Positions 25,919-34,302 of a DNA stretch of 64,000 nt are shown here, in pieces. Below the pieces are notes generated by a model. The model saw only the letters and a program-made list of their open reading frames with translations. It was not told the DNA's origin and did no database searches. The DNA is taken from assembly GCA_005801425.1 (NCBI GenBank), contig SYDY01000026.1, positions 1-64,000 of the forward strand. Reading direction: 5' to 3'. Position numbers and translations under genes: made by a program. Source of the stretch: Bdellovibrionales bacterium (lineage in GTDB: Bacteria; Myxococcota; XYA12-FULL-58-9; SYDY01). Each line of letters begins with the position of its first letter. Position 1 is the first letter of the stretch.

Positions 25919-26704
25919 GTGCTCCAAGAAGATCTCATTTTCCTTATTGCTGCACCTAGATCAGGTGCATCGTTGTTGCAGCAGATGATGATGGTCTGCA
26001 CATCTGCCACCGTGAAATCCGGATTGCATCTGATAGCGCCTCTTAGCACACTCGGCTTTTACGATTTTTTGGGTAATGCTTCGTCAAATATTTTGGCGCT
26101 ACCGTTGTTGAGCAAGCTTTATCCGTCAGCACGCTATGTGGTGCTCACGCGGCATCCCATGGCTCTTTTGCATTCATGTGCCTATGGATTGTTTGCAGGA
26201 GACTATGGGCGCGTCGATCGTGAAAATCCATATATACCAGCCATTGCCGCTTTTATCGCAACGCCACCTGCACGATTTCTGCATGTGCGTTATGAGGATT
26301 TACTGCGTGATCCGAACAGCCATATTGAGCGGCTTTGTGACTTTTTGGGAATTCCTGTCAATCCCTCGATGATGCATGCAAGCACCTATCCTGTGCTAGA
26401 AAGGGCTGATCGATGGCGATCTGATTTTTCAGCAAGACCCGATGCCTTGGCTTGCGGATATGCGGTGCTTGAAACGTTAGGAACCCAAGATCTTCAAATG
26501 TGGGGCAATGCAAAAGCGGGTATTGTTCGTGAGCTTGCCGAATGTGCAGGAAACAAAAAAGCAAGGCCATCGTATTCTCGGTTCACGGGTGTTTTTCTAA
26601 AACGCCGGATTTTTCTTGGGTTTCATCGCATGGTGCGCGTATTGCGATGTCAAAAAATGGTGGTGTGGGTTCGTGATCTGTGTGTGATGTTACTGCGTGA
26701 TTAA
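25919..26704 (+). CDS. Sulfotransferase-family protein
   Basis: The 261-residue protein begins with LIFLIAAPRSGASLLQQMM, like the 5'-phosphosulfate binding loop of PAPS sulfotransferases, and has VVLTRHPMALLHS (the 3'-phosphate motif) and FLHVRYEDLLRDP. The acceptor (a lipid, sugar or peptide) is unknown. The GTG start follows the EAL gene closely. Its C-terminal part is basic and hydrophobic (GFHRMVRVLRCQKMVVWVRDL). Its 3' end overlaps the convergent dam gene by 15 bp. Confidence 0.75.
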   Translation: MLQEDLIFLIAAPRSGASLLQQMMMVCTSATVKSGLHLIAPLSTLGFYDFLGNASSNILALPLLSKLYPSARYVVLTRHPMALLHSCAYGLFAGDYGRVDRENPYIPAIAAFIATPPARFLHVRYEDLLRDPNSHIERLCDFLGIPVNPSMMHASTYPVLERADRWRSDFSARPDALACGYAVLETLGTQDLQMWGNAKAGIVRELAECAGNKKARPSYSRFTGVFLKRRIFLGFHRMVRVLRCQKMVVWVRDLCVMLLRD

Positions 26705-27499
26705 CACTTCATGGACAGGGCCACGTTTTTCGGCGTTGCTGTTGATTGATCGGCGCGCCAGTACTTTTCGGATCCGATAACCACGATACAAATCGCGGAT
26801 TAGAGGCGTGTCAGAATTGGAAAGCACTGCATGCACGCCGCGTTCTATCAAGCGACCAAACATAGCTGCCAATTGGACTTGTTCATTTTCGCCGAATGGC
26901 GTGGAGGTATACGAAGTAAATGATGCTGTGGGAGTGAGTGGATCATACGGTGGATCAAGATACACCAAATCGCCTGGGGCTATTTTGTGTTCTATTTCAA
27001 ACACCGTGGCATGCATTAATTTGGCGCCTTTTAAGGCTTTTGCGGCAGCACGCAAAACTTTTTCGTTGCATATCGTTGGATTTTTGTTTTGTCCAAAAGG
27101 GACATTGAATTGCCCCTTCTTGTTGACGCGATACAATCCATTAAAACAACATCGATTTAAAAAAAGGATGCGTGCTGCGGCTTCTGCTGGATTGAGATCG
27201 TTTTTATCGAGGGCGCGAATTTTATAATAATAATCTTTGTCTGCGCGATGTGTTTTAAGCGCATCGATCACCGCTTGTACGTCTGTTCTTATCGCTTTGT
27301 AGGTGATGATCAGATCTTCGTTGACATCAACAAGCGTCGCTTTGGGTGGAAGAAAACGAAAAAAAACAGCGCCGCCACCAAAAAATGGCTCCCAGTAACG
27401 TGTGTATGTTGCGGGAAACAACGGCAAAATGTGGCTTAGAAGCTGCGACTTGCCTCCTGCCCATTTTAAGATCGGTCGCGCTGTGGGAGATGCGGTCAT
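26690..27499 (-). CDS. dam: Dam-type adenine-N6 DNA methyltransferase
   Basis: The 269-residue enzyme shows KWAGGKSQLLSHI (AdoMet motif, about residue 12), EPFFGGGAVFF, FLNRCCFNGLYRVN and catalytic DPPYDP (about 185). These place it in the alpha-class Dam/DpnM family, which methylates GATC. No restriction gene is adjacent, so it is likely an orphan methylase for repair or regulation rather than a defence system. Confidence 0.92.
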   Translation of the reverse strand: MTASPTARPILKWAGGKSQLLSHILPLFPATYTRYWEPFFGGGAVFFRFLPPKATLVDVNEDLIITYKAIRTDVQAVIDALKTHRADKDYYYKIRALDKNDLNPAEAAARILFLNRCCFNGLYRVNKKGQFNVPFGQNKNPTICNEKVLRAAAKALKGAKLMHATVFEIEHKIAPGDLVYLDPPYDPLTPTASFTSYTSTPFGENEQVQLAAMFGRLIERGVHAVLSNSDTPLIRDLYRGYRIRKVLARRSINSNAEKRGPVHEVLITQ

Positions 27500-27507
27500 T
27501 TCCTATC

Positions 27508-29127
27508 TCAAAGCATATACGGATAACCGACGGCAAGCGGTGGCTTCAAATTTTCTTTGACAGTACGCATATTGATCCATCGAAGCAGGTTGAGTGGACT
27601 TCCTGCTTTGTCGTTGGTTCCCGAAGCGCGGCCACCTCCGAAGGGTTGTTGTCCAACCACCGCGCCGGTGCATTTATCGTTGATGTAAAAATTGCCGGCG
27701 GCGAAGCGCAAGACATTGCTGGCTTGTAGGATCGCATAACGGTCACGTGCAAAGATGGAACCCGTTAAGGCGTAAGGTGCGGTTTCATCCACAAGCTTTA
27801 GCATTTCTGTGTATTGTGCGTCCGGATAACAATAAATAGTGAGTACGGGTCCAAAAATTTCTTCCCGCATCAGACGATGTTTTGGGTCGGTTGTAAGCAC
27901 GATGGTCGGTTGAATAAAATAGCCCGTGCTGTCGTCGTATGTTCCACCGGTGACGATCGTGGTGCTGCTGTCTTCCTTGGCAAGGTCAATATAAGCTGCA
28001 ATTTTACGATATGCGCGCTCATCGATGACAGCACCCATGAAATTTGAAAAATCACTGGTATCGCCCACTTTGAGCGCAGAGACTTCCGCAATCAATCGTT
28101 CCGACAATTCAGGCCACATGCTTTCGGGAATATAAGCACGGGATGCGGCGGAGCACTTTTGGCCCTGATATTCAAAAGCGCCGCGAATCAATCCTACCGC
28201 AAGCGCTTGAATATCGGCAGAAGGGTGCGCAACAATGAAATCCTTGCCACCTGTTTCACCTACCAACCGCGGGTAGCTTTTGTACGTATTGATGTTCTGC
28301 CCCACCATGCTCCACAACGATTTAAACACCTGTGTGGAACCTGTAAAATGAACACCCGCAAGATCCGGGTGCATCATGGCTACGTTGCTTATTTCGGGGC
28401 CTGTGCCGTGCACAAGATTGATTACCCCGTTGGGCAATCCGGCTTCGCGTAAAACATCCATGATGACTTGATTGGAAAGTGCTGCGCTCGATGCGGGTTT
28501 CCATACCACGGTGTTCCCAAGCAGCGCGGGCGCGGTGGGTAAATTGCCTGCAATGGCGGTGAAATTAAAAGGTGTGATTGCAAGCACAAAACCGTCAAGA
28601 GGCCGATGTTCCACTTGATTCCATATCTCATGGGTGGAGATGGGCTGATCGAATTGAAGCTTGCGTGCGTAATGAACATTAAAACGCAGAAAATCGATCA
28701 ATTCACAGGCACTGTCTATTTCTGCTTGGTGCGCTGTTTTTCCCTGCCCTAGCATGGTGGTTGCATTGATGCGTGCCCGGTAAGGGCCTGCAAACAATTC
28801 GGCTGCGCGTAAAAAAACGGCCGCGCGTTGTTCAAAGGGCAAGGCAGCCCAATCATGGCGCGCACGCATGGCAGCCACAATAGCAAGCGATGTTCCTGAC
28901 TCGCCGGCCTGATGGGTTCGTGCAATGATCCTGTGATGATCATGAGGTGACCGTACATCAATCACAGGGCCAGTAATTTCTTGTCCATCGATGATGGAAG
29001 GGAGATCCCGTGTTTCTTCGCGCATGGCGGCGAGTGTGGCTTGGAGTGTATGCCTGGTTGCTGTCCCTGGTGCGTAGTCGAAAGCAGGTTCGTTGACAGG
29101 ATTTGGGGTTTGAATGATACCGTCCAT
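27508..29127 (-). CDS. 1-pyrroline-5-carboxylate dehydrogenase
   Basis: The 539-residue aldehyde dehydrogenase oxidises P5C to glutamate, the last step of proline breakdown. It has VGETGGKDFIV (Glu) and EYQGQKCSAASRAY (nucleophile Cys), and a stand-alone form like mitochondrial ALDH4A1 rather than the PutA fusion. The ATG at 29127 is preceded by GGAGG with an eight-base gap; a longer reading to 29331 would overlap the divergent phosphatase gene and is rejected. No proline dehydrogenase gene is in the window. Confidence 0.92.
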   Translation of the reverse strand: MDGIIQTPNPVNEPAFDYAPGTATRHTLQATLAAMREETRDLPSIIDGQEITGPVIDVRSPHDHHRIIARTHQAGESGTSLAIVAAMRARHDWAALPFEQRAAVFLRAAELFAGPYRARINATTMLGQGKTAHQAEIDSACELIDFLRFNVHYARKLQFDQPISTHEIWNQVEHRPLDGFVLAITPFNFTAIAGNLPTAPALLGNTVVWKPASSAALSNQVIMDVLREAGLPNGVINLVHGTGPEISNVAMMHPDLAGVHFTGSTQVFKSLWSMVGQNINTYKSYPRLVGETGGKDFIVAHPSADIQALAVGLIRGAFEYQGQKCSAASRAYIPESMWPELSERLIAEVSALKVGDTSDFSNFMGAVIDERAYRKIAAYIDLAKEDSSTTIVTGGTYDDSTGYFIQPTIVLTTDPKHRLMREEIFGPVLTIYCYPDAQYTEMLKLVDETAPYALTGSIFARDRYAILQASNVLRFAAGNFYINDKCTGAVVGQQPFGGGRASGTNDKAGSPLNLLRWINMRTVKENLKPPLAVGYPYML

Positions 29128-29175
29128 GGTTAAGCCTCCAAGGGGAGGTATACGCGAAATGGGGAGATGGATGCC

Positions 29176-29658
29176 ATGGCCGAAAAAAAGTCGAAGCCGT
29201 CTGTATGTTTTGTGTGTTTGGGAAATATCTGTCGATCGCCTACGGCAGAAGCGATTTTTCGGGCTTTGGCTGAAGAACAAGGGATCGCACATCAGATCTT
29301 TATCGACTCGGCGGGTACGGCAAGGGAACATGCAGGTGAAGCGCCTGATCCACGTTCTGCCGCTGCTGCTCTCAAGCGCGGCGTAACTCTGGCAGGGTAT
29401 TCACGGCAATTTAACGGGGATGATTTTGCACGCTTTTCATGGATCGTCGCCATGGATGCGAAAAATCTTCGGGATATCAAAAAAGTAACCGGGGCTGAAA
29501 ATTACAAAGGCCGTTTGTGTTTGCTGCGTGATTTTGATCCCAAAAGACCAGGGGATGTCCCTGATCCTTATATTGCAGGATCCGAAAGTTTTGATGCTGT
29601 CTTTGATGTTTGCGACCGCAGTTGCAGGGAATTGCTAAAGGCGGTGATGGGCGGGTGA
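29176..29658 (+). CDS. Low-molecular-weight protein tyrosine phosphatase
   Basis: The 160-residue enzyme has the P-loop VCFVCLGNICRSPTAE (Cys and Arg of CX5R) near residue 9 and the general acid DVPDPY near 134. GGGGAG lies nine bases before the ATG at 29176, so it is preferred over 29167. Substrate unknown; relatives act on tyrosine kinases of capsule synthesis or on host proteins. It runs up to the end of argG with no gap. Confidence 0.93.
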   Translation: MAEKKSKPSVCFVCLGNICRSPTAEAIFRALAEEQGIAHQIFIDSAGTAREHAGEAPDPRSAAAALKRGVTLAGYSRQFNGDDFARFSWIVAMDAKNLRDIKKVTGAENYKGRLCLLRDFDPKRPGDVPDPYIAGSESFDAVFDVCDRSCRELLKAVMGG

Positions 29659-30903
29659 CTATCGCTCGCCACGACCGCGCACGATGACACCGTGTGCTTT
29701 CAGACGCAATGATTGGATGCGAATGAAACCGGCGGAATCGGCTTGGCTGAAGCCACCCTCAATGTCCATGCTTGAAAGATCGCGGTTGTACAACGAACTT
29801 GGTGATGTACGTCCCACGGGGATCGCATTGCCTTTGTACAATGCGAGAACCACGGTGCCGTCAATAAGCTCTTGGCTCTTCTTCACAGCGGCAGTGAGGA
29901 ATTCCATTTCAGGACTGAACCAAAAGCCGTTGTAAATGATCTGCGCAAGCTTGGGCGCAAGGGTGTCGCGCAAACGTTGCACTTCAACGTCCATGGCCAC
30001 ACCTTCAATATCGCGATGGGCAATGTGCAACAAAGTACCGCCTGGGGTTTCGTAGACACCGCGGCTCTTGATGCCGATGTATCTGTTTTCGACGATATCG
30101 ATGCGGCCAACGCCGTTTTTGCGCGCCACTTCGTTGAGCAAATTAAAAAGTGGCAGAGGTGATCGTTCTTCTTCACCCGTGCGGCAATTTTTGGCACGTA
30201 TGGGCATGCCGTCTTTGAATTCGATTTCTACCAATGTTTCTTCATCGGGTGCATCTCTTGGGTCGACGCATACGGTGAACATCTCTTTGGCAGGACGCTG
30301 CATCGGGTTTTCGAGCACACCCGATTCGTAACTTTTGTGCATTAAGTTTTCATCGGTGCTGTATGGTTTTTCAAGGGTGACAGGGATGTCGATGTTTTGT
30401 TCTTTTGCGTAAGCGATCAGATCGGATCGGCCTTTGAACTTTTCAAGAAATTCAGGATCTTTCCATGGGGCAATGATGCCAAGCTCAGGGGCCAAGGCGG
30501 CATAAGCAAATTCAAATCGGAGTTGGTCGTTGCCTTTGCCTGTTGCACCATGGGCCACGTGGGTCGCCTTGCATGCGCGCGCCACTTCAATGTGCGCTTT
30601 CGCGATCACAGGGCGGGCCAGTGATGTGCCAAGCAAATAACGGCCTTCATAGATGGCATTGCCCGCAACCGCGGGAAAAATATACTGGGTGACAAAATCT
30701 TCTTTAAGATCGCAGATCACAACCTCATCGGCCCCGATCATGATCGCATTGCGTTTGACTTGTTCGAAATCTTCGCGTTGACCCACGTCGGCGATGAACG
30801 CGACAACCGTGAAGCCCTTCAGCTTTAACCAACGTAAAATACAACTGGTATCGAGTCCACCGGAATAGGCCAAAACTACTTTTTTGGAATTGCTCTGGGG
30901 CAT
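29659..30903 (-). CDS. argG: Argininosuccinate synthase
   Basis: The 414-residue enzyme joins citrulline and aspartate in arginine synthesis. The PP-loop [16 protein letters not shown] (about residue 12), [13 protein letters not shown] (about 119) and [11 protein letters not shown] fit ArgG. GGAGA lies just upstream of the start. Other arg genes are absent from the window. Confidence 0.96.
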   Translation of the reverse strand: MPQSNSKKVVLAYSGGLDTSCILRWLKLKGFTVVAFIADVGQREDFEQVKRNAIMIGADEVVICDLKEDFVTQYIFPAVAGNAIYEGRYLLGTSLARPVIAKAHIEVARACKATHVAHGATGKGNDQLRFEFAYAALAPELGIIAPWKDPEFLEKFKGRSDLIAYAKEQNIDIPVTLEKPYSTDENLMHKSYESGVLENPMQRPAKEMFTVCVDPRDAPDEETLVEIEFKDGMPIRAKNCRTGEEERSPLPLFNLLNEVARKNGVGRIDIVENRYIGIKSRGVYETPGGTLLHIAHRDIEGVAMDVEVQRLRDTLAPKLAQIIYNGFWFSPEMEFLTAAVKKSQELIDGTVVLALYKGNAIPVGRTSPSSLYNRDLSSMDIEGGFSQADSAGFIRIQSLRLKAHGVIVRGRGER

Positions 30904-31153
30904 GGGGGTCTCCTGTTCATCATTAATGACGCGGAGCAGCCTTTAGCACAGGTCATGCAAGGCGGGTAGATGGTCGTGCATATTTGGATCATTCCCTATT
31001 CTCGACTTTCGTAGGCCATGGTATGCGACATCATTATCCGCCGTCGTACAGTGGCGATTTTGACAGAATGCACAATAGGTGCCTTACTGGTGATGGACTG
31101 GATGAATTGGATTAATGGTAGTGGCAGTTTAATTGCGGTGCAGGGAGAGGTGT

Positions 31154-33058
31154 ATGATTTGTTGGGTGACTCGTTTTCATGCCCTCGTGCTAGGTCTTTT
31201 TGTGATGTGCGGTGCCTGCCAGACACATCCTCTCAACGAAGATAGCAAAGTCCCTCAAACGGTGTTGTGCGACTCTGATTCAGAGTGCAATGGGCTCAAG
31301 GGTGAGTTTTGCGCATTCGGTGAATGTATTACCGCGCGGTGCCTGGGCGGCAATGTCCCTTTGGCAGAAGTCAAACCTACGCGTTTGGACTTTGGCCGTG
31401 TGAATTTAAATTCAGGCATCGGCAAAGTGGTCAATCTTAAAAACGTGGGCTCATGTGAGTTGACGATTTACGGTGCGAGCATGTCACAGCTGTCGGATCG
31501 TGCTTTTAATTGCGATCCATGCGATGTGGCGTCCTATCCCCGCCGTGTAGCACCCGGTGCGTCCTTGCAAATTGTGGTGGGTTACGACCCTGTGAGCGTG
31601 GGCGAAGTGCGTGGAACACTGCAGGTGAGTACCGACGATGAAAGCGTGGGCCAAAGCGGCTTGGTCGAAATACCTGTGGTTGGTACCCATGAAGGTGTTG
31701 CGGTGCTCACGACTGATCCCCGTGAACTCAACTTTGGCTATGTGGCCTACGAAGGCAATTTCACCACGCCATCCAGAAAAACGATCCGTGTGTTTAACGC
31801 GGGGGTAGGTACGGCCGCATTGACCGTGAGCAATCTCACCGTGAATGGCGGCCCTTTTGAAGTGTTGCGTACGACGGGACTTCCAACACCCACCGCACCG
31901 CGTATTTTGCCTGTGTACAAGCGCGATGATCCAAGCACCTATGTGGATGTTGTGGTGGAGTATGCACCTCTTGGATTTCAAACGAGTGAACGCATGCTTA
32001 CCGTGGTGGGAGAAGTGGATGGTGTCACTCAAACACTTGATGTCAAACTTACAGGATCGTCCGTAGGACCACCCAAAATAGCGATTACACCCAGCAGCAT
32101 TCAATTTCGCAATGTAAGAGGCGGAGCCCTTGAAGTCACCGATGTGGTGTGTCGCACGGTCACGATTGCTAACACGGGTTCGTCGGATCTCCTTCTTTCT
32201 GATATCAAAGTGCTTGGTGATGTCAGTCAGTTTATGCTGCGTCCGTTTGATCTGTTGCCGATTCATATCGGTGAACGATCCCGTGTGGATGTATGTTTTC
32301 AGCCGGTCGCGGGAACTGATCCCTCGAACTTGGAAAATCCAACCCGCACCTTAACGGCCTTGCTTGCGGTGAGCAGCAATGATCCTGAAGCGCGCATTGC
32401 AACCGTGGGGCTCGATGGGCTTGCACGACAAAATCGTTCCGACGATTATCTCAGGCTTGATCTCTCGTTTAGCAACAGCGACAGCAGTTGGGCGGCGGGT
32501 GATTTTCGCGATGTCGATCTCGAAGTGGTGGGCCCCGTGACGACGTGCGGTAAACCACAAGCCCATTACCAGCCAAGCCCAGGCGGAAATTTTAGCCTTG
32601 TGGGGATCAATGACTCATGTGCCGATTGGTCGACAACGCCAGGATTTGGACGTGCCAAATGGTCCTCGGTGGGCGCCTATGAAGAACCTGAACGTATTAT
32701 GATCTACGGTATGGGGCCTGAAAGTGGTCAAGGCCTTTACGAAGTTTATGCGCATTACGTGGATGATTGTTCCCAGGTGGCGACAGGCATGCTTGCGAGT
32801 GTGGTGGGACTTGGCATTGATGTTCTCTTGGGCGCCGTCGCTGCAGGGACAGGCGTGATCGTCCCCTTGGACACCAAAGGTGTGCGCGATCTTATCCAAG
32901 GCAATTGTTGGGATCATTCAAGTGTGACCGCCAATGTTTCGGTTCGTATCAACGGTATCGAGGTCGCGAGCCCGAGCGTGTCATTGGGATCGACAGGTGA
33001 TTCACGACGCGTGGTGAAACTGCGCCGATCCAACGGTCAATTTACCATCGAACCTTAA
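31154..33058 (+). CDS. Choice-of-anchor-D surface lipoprotein (copy 1)
   Basis: A 634-residue secreted protein. The signal helix HALVLGLFVMCGAC is followed by a disulfide-rich stretch (CDSDSECNGLKGEFCAFGEC). Three repeated beta-sandwich units follow, each starting like PTRLDFGRVNLNSG, PRELNFGYVAYEG and SSIQFRNVRGG, matching ASPM/SPD-2/Hydin (choice-of-anchor-D) domains. The last ~170 residues carry several Cys (KPQAHYQPSPGG, DDCSQVATG) and no recognised domain. The ATG at 31154 has GGAG six bases before it. It is the first of three related genes; the lipobox is weak. Confidence 0.78.
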   Translation: MICWVTRFHALVLGLFVMCGACQTHPLNEDSKVPQTVLCDSDSECNGLKGEFCAFGECITARCLGGNVPLAEVKPTRLDFGRVNLNSGIGKVVNLKNVGSCELTIYGASMSQLSDRAFNCDPCDVASYPRRVAPGASLQIVVGYDPVSVGEVRGTLQVSTDDESVGQSGLVEIPVVGTHEGVAVLTTDPRELNFGYVAYEGNFTTPSRKTIRVFNAGVGTAALTVSNLTVNGGPFEVLRTTGLPTPTAPRILPVYKRDDPSTYVDVVVEYAPLGFQTSERMLTVVGEVDGVTQTLDVKLTGSSVGPPKIAITPSSIQFRNVRGGALEVTDVVCRTVTIANTGSSDLLLSDIKVLGDVSQFMLRPFDLLPIHIGERSRVDVCFQPVAGTDPSNLENPTRTLTALLAVSSNDPEARIATVGLDGLARQNRSDDYLRLDLSFSNSDSSWAAGDFRDVDLEVVGPVTTCGKPQAHYQPSPGGNFSLVGINDSCADWSTTPGFGRAKWSSVGAYEEPERIMIYGMGPESGQGLYEVYAHYVDDCSQVATGMLASVVGLGIDVLLGAVAAGTGVIVPLDTKGVRDLIQGNCWDHSSVTANVSVRINGIEVASPSVSLGSTGDSRRVVKLRRSNGQFTIEP

Positions 33059-33070
33059 AGGACGCATGCT

Positions 33071-34258
33071 ATGAATACGTATCACCGCGTTTTTTGTATC
33101 CTGACCACGGCATTATCTGTCACAAACTTTTTGGCATGCAATTATGCAAATCGTGGTGCGAATTGTGACAATCCACAAGCCGAATGTTCCTCAGACAAAT
33201 ATCCCGAAGGAACATCACGCTTGGTCGTGGATCCTCCACTGGGCTTAGGCTTTGCATGCGTGAGTCTCGGATGTGACGAAACACAGTCCATGATGTTGTC
33301 CAACGCAGGTGATAGCGTTGTGCATGTGACCGATCTGCGTATCGTTTCGGAAACATCCGATGATTTTATAGTCTCACTGTGGCGTGTGCACGAGGATGGT
33401 TACCGTATTGCTGATTATTGGCCCACGCAAGCGCATCCACTTGCCATTCCGGCCCATGAGCGTGTCGAAATGCGTGTACGTTACAAGCCAACGGATATCC
33501 ACAGCGATGCGGGGATTGTTCGTTTGGCATGGTTTGATGGGCTTAATGCAGGGCCGTTAGGAGAACCTTCGCGTATTACACTTCCACTTCGCGCACGTAC
33601 CTTGCAAGCTGCATCTGCCCACATCGAGTCGCCTGAATTGCGTTTTGGTTACGTAGAACTTGGCGAATTGTCACAGATGCCTGTGCGCATTAAGAATATC
33701 AGTCAGCGTGATTCTATTTTAGAAATAACACGCATGGATACTTCTGCGCTTCCGCAGGGTGTGTGGATCTTGCCAGGCTATTCGCCTACGGCCAACGCAG
33801 GAGAAACGTTGAGTATTCCTCTCGTGTATCGACCCAGTACGCTTGCGCCATCCATCGGGCATTTAACGGTATTTACCAACGACCCCAGTCAACCCTCGCT
33901 CCGTATCGATGTGCAGGGGACTTCGCTTGCCGATGGACAATTTGTATTAAGTGCGGCCACCCTGCCTGTGCTTGATATTGTGCTTGATGATCCAACCGAG
34001 CCCTTTAAAGTAACGGTCGTTGTGCAAAATGTGGGCGGTATGTCTGCCATTGCGCGCCCAGAGGTGGTGGCCTCCCATATTTTTGGTTACGATGTGTTGT
34101 TCCCGAATGGTGGTGTGCAAACCATGGTTGAACCTTTTGGATTTGCTGCATTTGAAGTCAATTTTGTACCGCAATCGCTCGATGATTCAGAACCGCGTAT
34201 TGTCGTTGGGGATGGGGCCGTGGTTCGACTGCGGCCTCGCATTCGTGTTGTACCGTAG
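33071..34258 (+). CDS. Choice-of-anchor-D lipoprotein (copy 2)
   Basis: The 395-residue protein has a signal sequence ending NFLAC and a Cys-rich beginning. Its body shares VDPPLGLGFACVSLGCDETQ, LPLRARTLQAA, LRFGYVELGELSQMPVRIKNIS and FTNDPSQPSL with the next protein (DPPYGLGFACVEIGCDEEQ and LPLRARSLGDA), so the two are paralogues. Its repeats are Ig-like beta sandwiches. The stop TAG at 34256 lies inside a short repeat, so the present C-terminus may have been set by its insertion. Confidence 0.75.
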   Translation: MNTYHRVFCILTTALSVTNFLACNYANRGANCDNPQAECSSDKYPEGTSRLVVDPPLGLGFACVSLGCDETQSMMLSNAGDSVVHVTDLRIVSETSDDFIVSLWRVHEDGYRIADYWPTQAHPLAIPAHERVEMRVRYKPTDIHSDAGIVRLAWFDGLNAGPLGEPSRITLPLRARTLQAASAHIESPELRFGYVELGELSQMPVRIKNISQRDSILEITRMDTSALPQGVWILPGYSPTANAGETLSIPLVYRPSTLAPSIGHLTVFTNDPSQPSLRIDVQGTSLADGQFVLSAATLPVLDIVLDDPTEPFKVTVVVQNVGGMSAIARPEVVASHIFGYDVLFPNGGVQTMVEPFGFAAFEVNFVPQSLDDSEPRIVVGDGAVVRLRPRIRVVP

Positions 34259-34282
34259 TGGCGTAGCTTGCTGCGCCATGAC
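34255..34282. repeat. 28 bp short palindrome, copy 1
   Basis: GTAGTGGCGTAGCTTGCTGC followed by GCCATGAC. It matches the reverse strand of 62378-62405 in 24 of 28 positions. It supplies the stop codon of the preceding gene. Confidence 0.75.
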
Positions 34283-34302
34283 AACGCTTCGGGGGAGGCG
34301 CT

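Noticed and set aside
26690-27499. Restriction-modification or defence island around dam
   Set aside because: Neighbours are a sulfotransferase-like gene and P5C dehydrogenase; no nuclease is near.
29128-29331. 68-residue N-terminal extension of P5C dehydrogenase
   Set aside because: It overlaps the phosphatase gene and lacks family similarity; GGAGG precedes the ATG at 29127.
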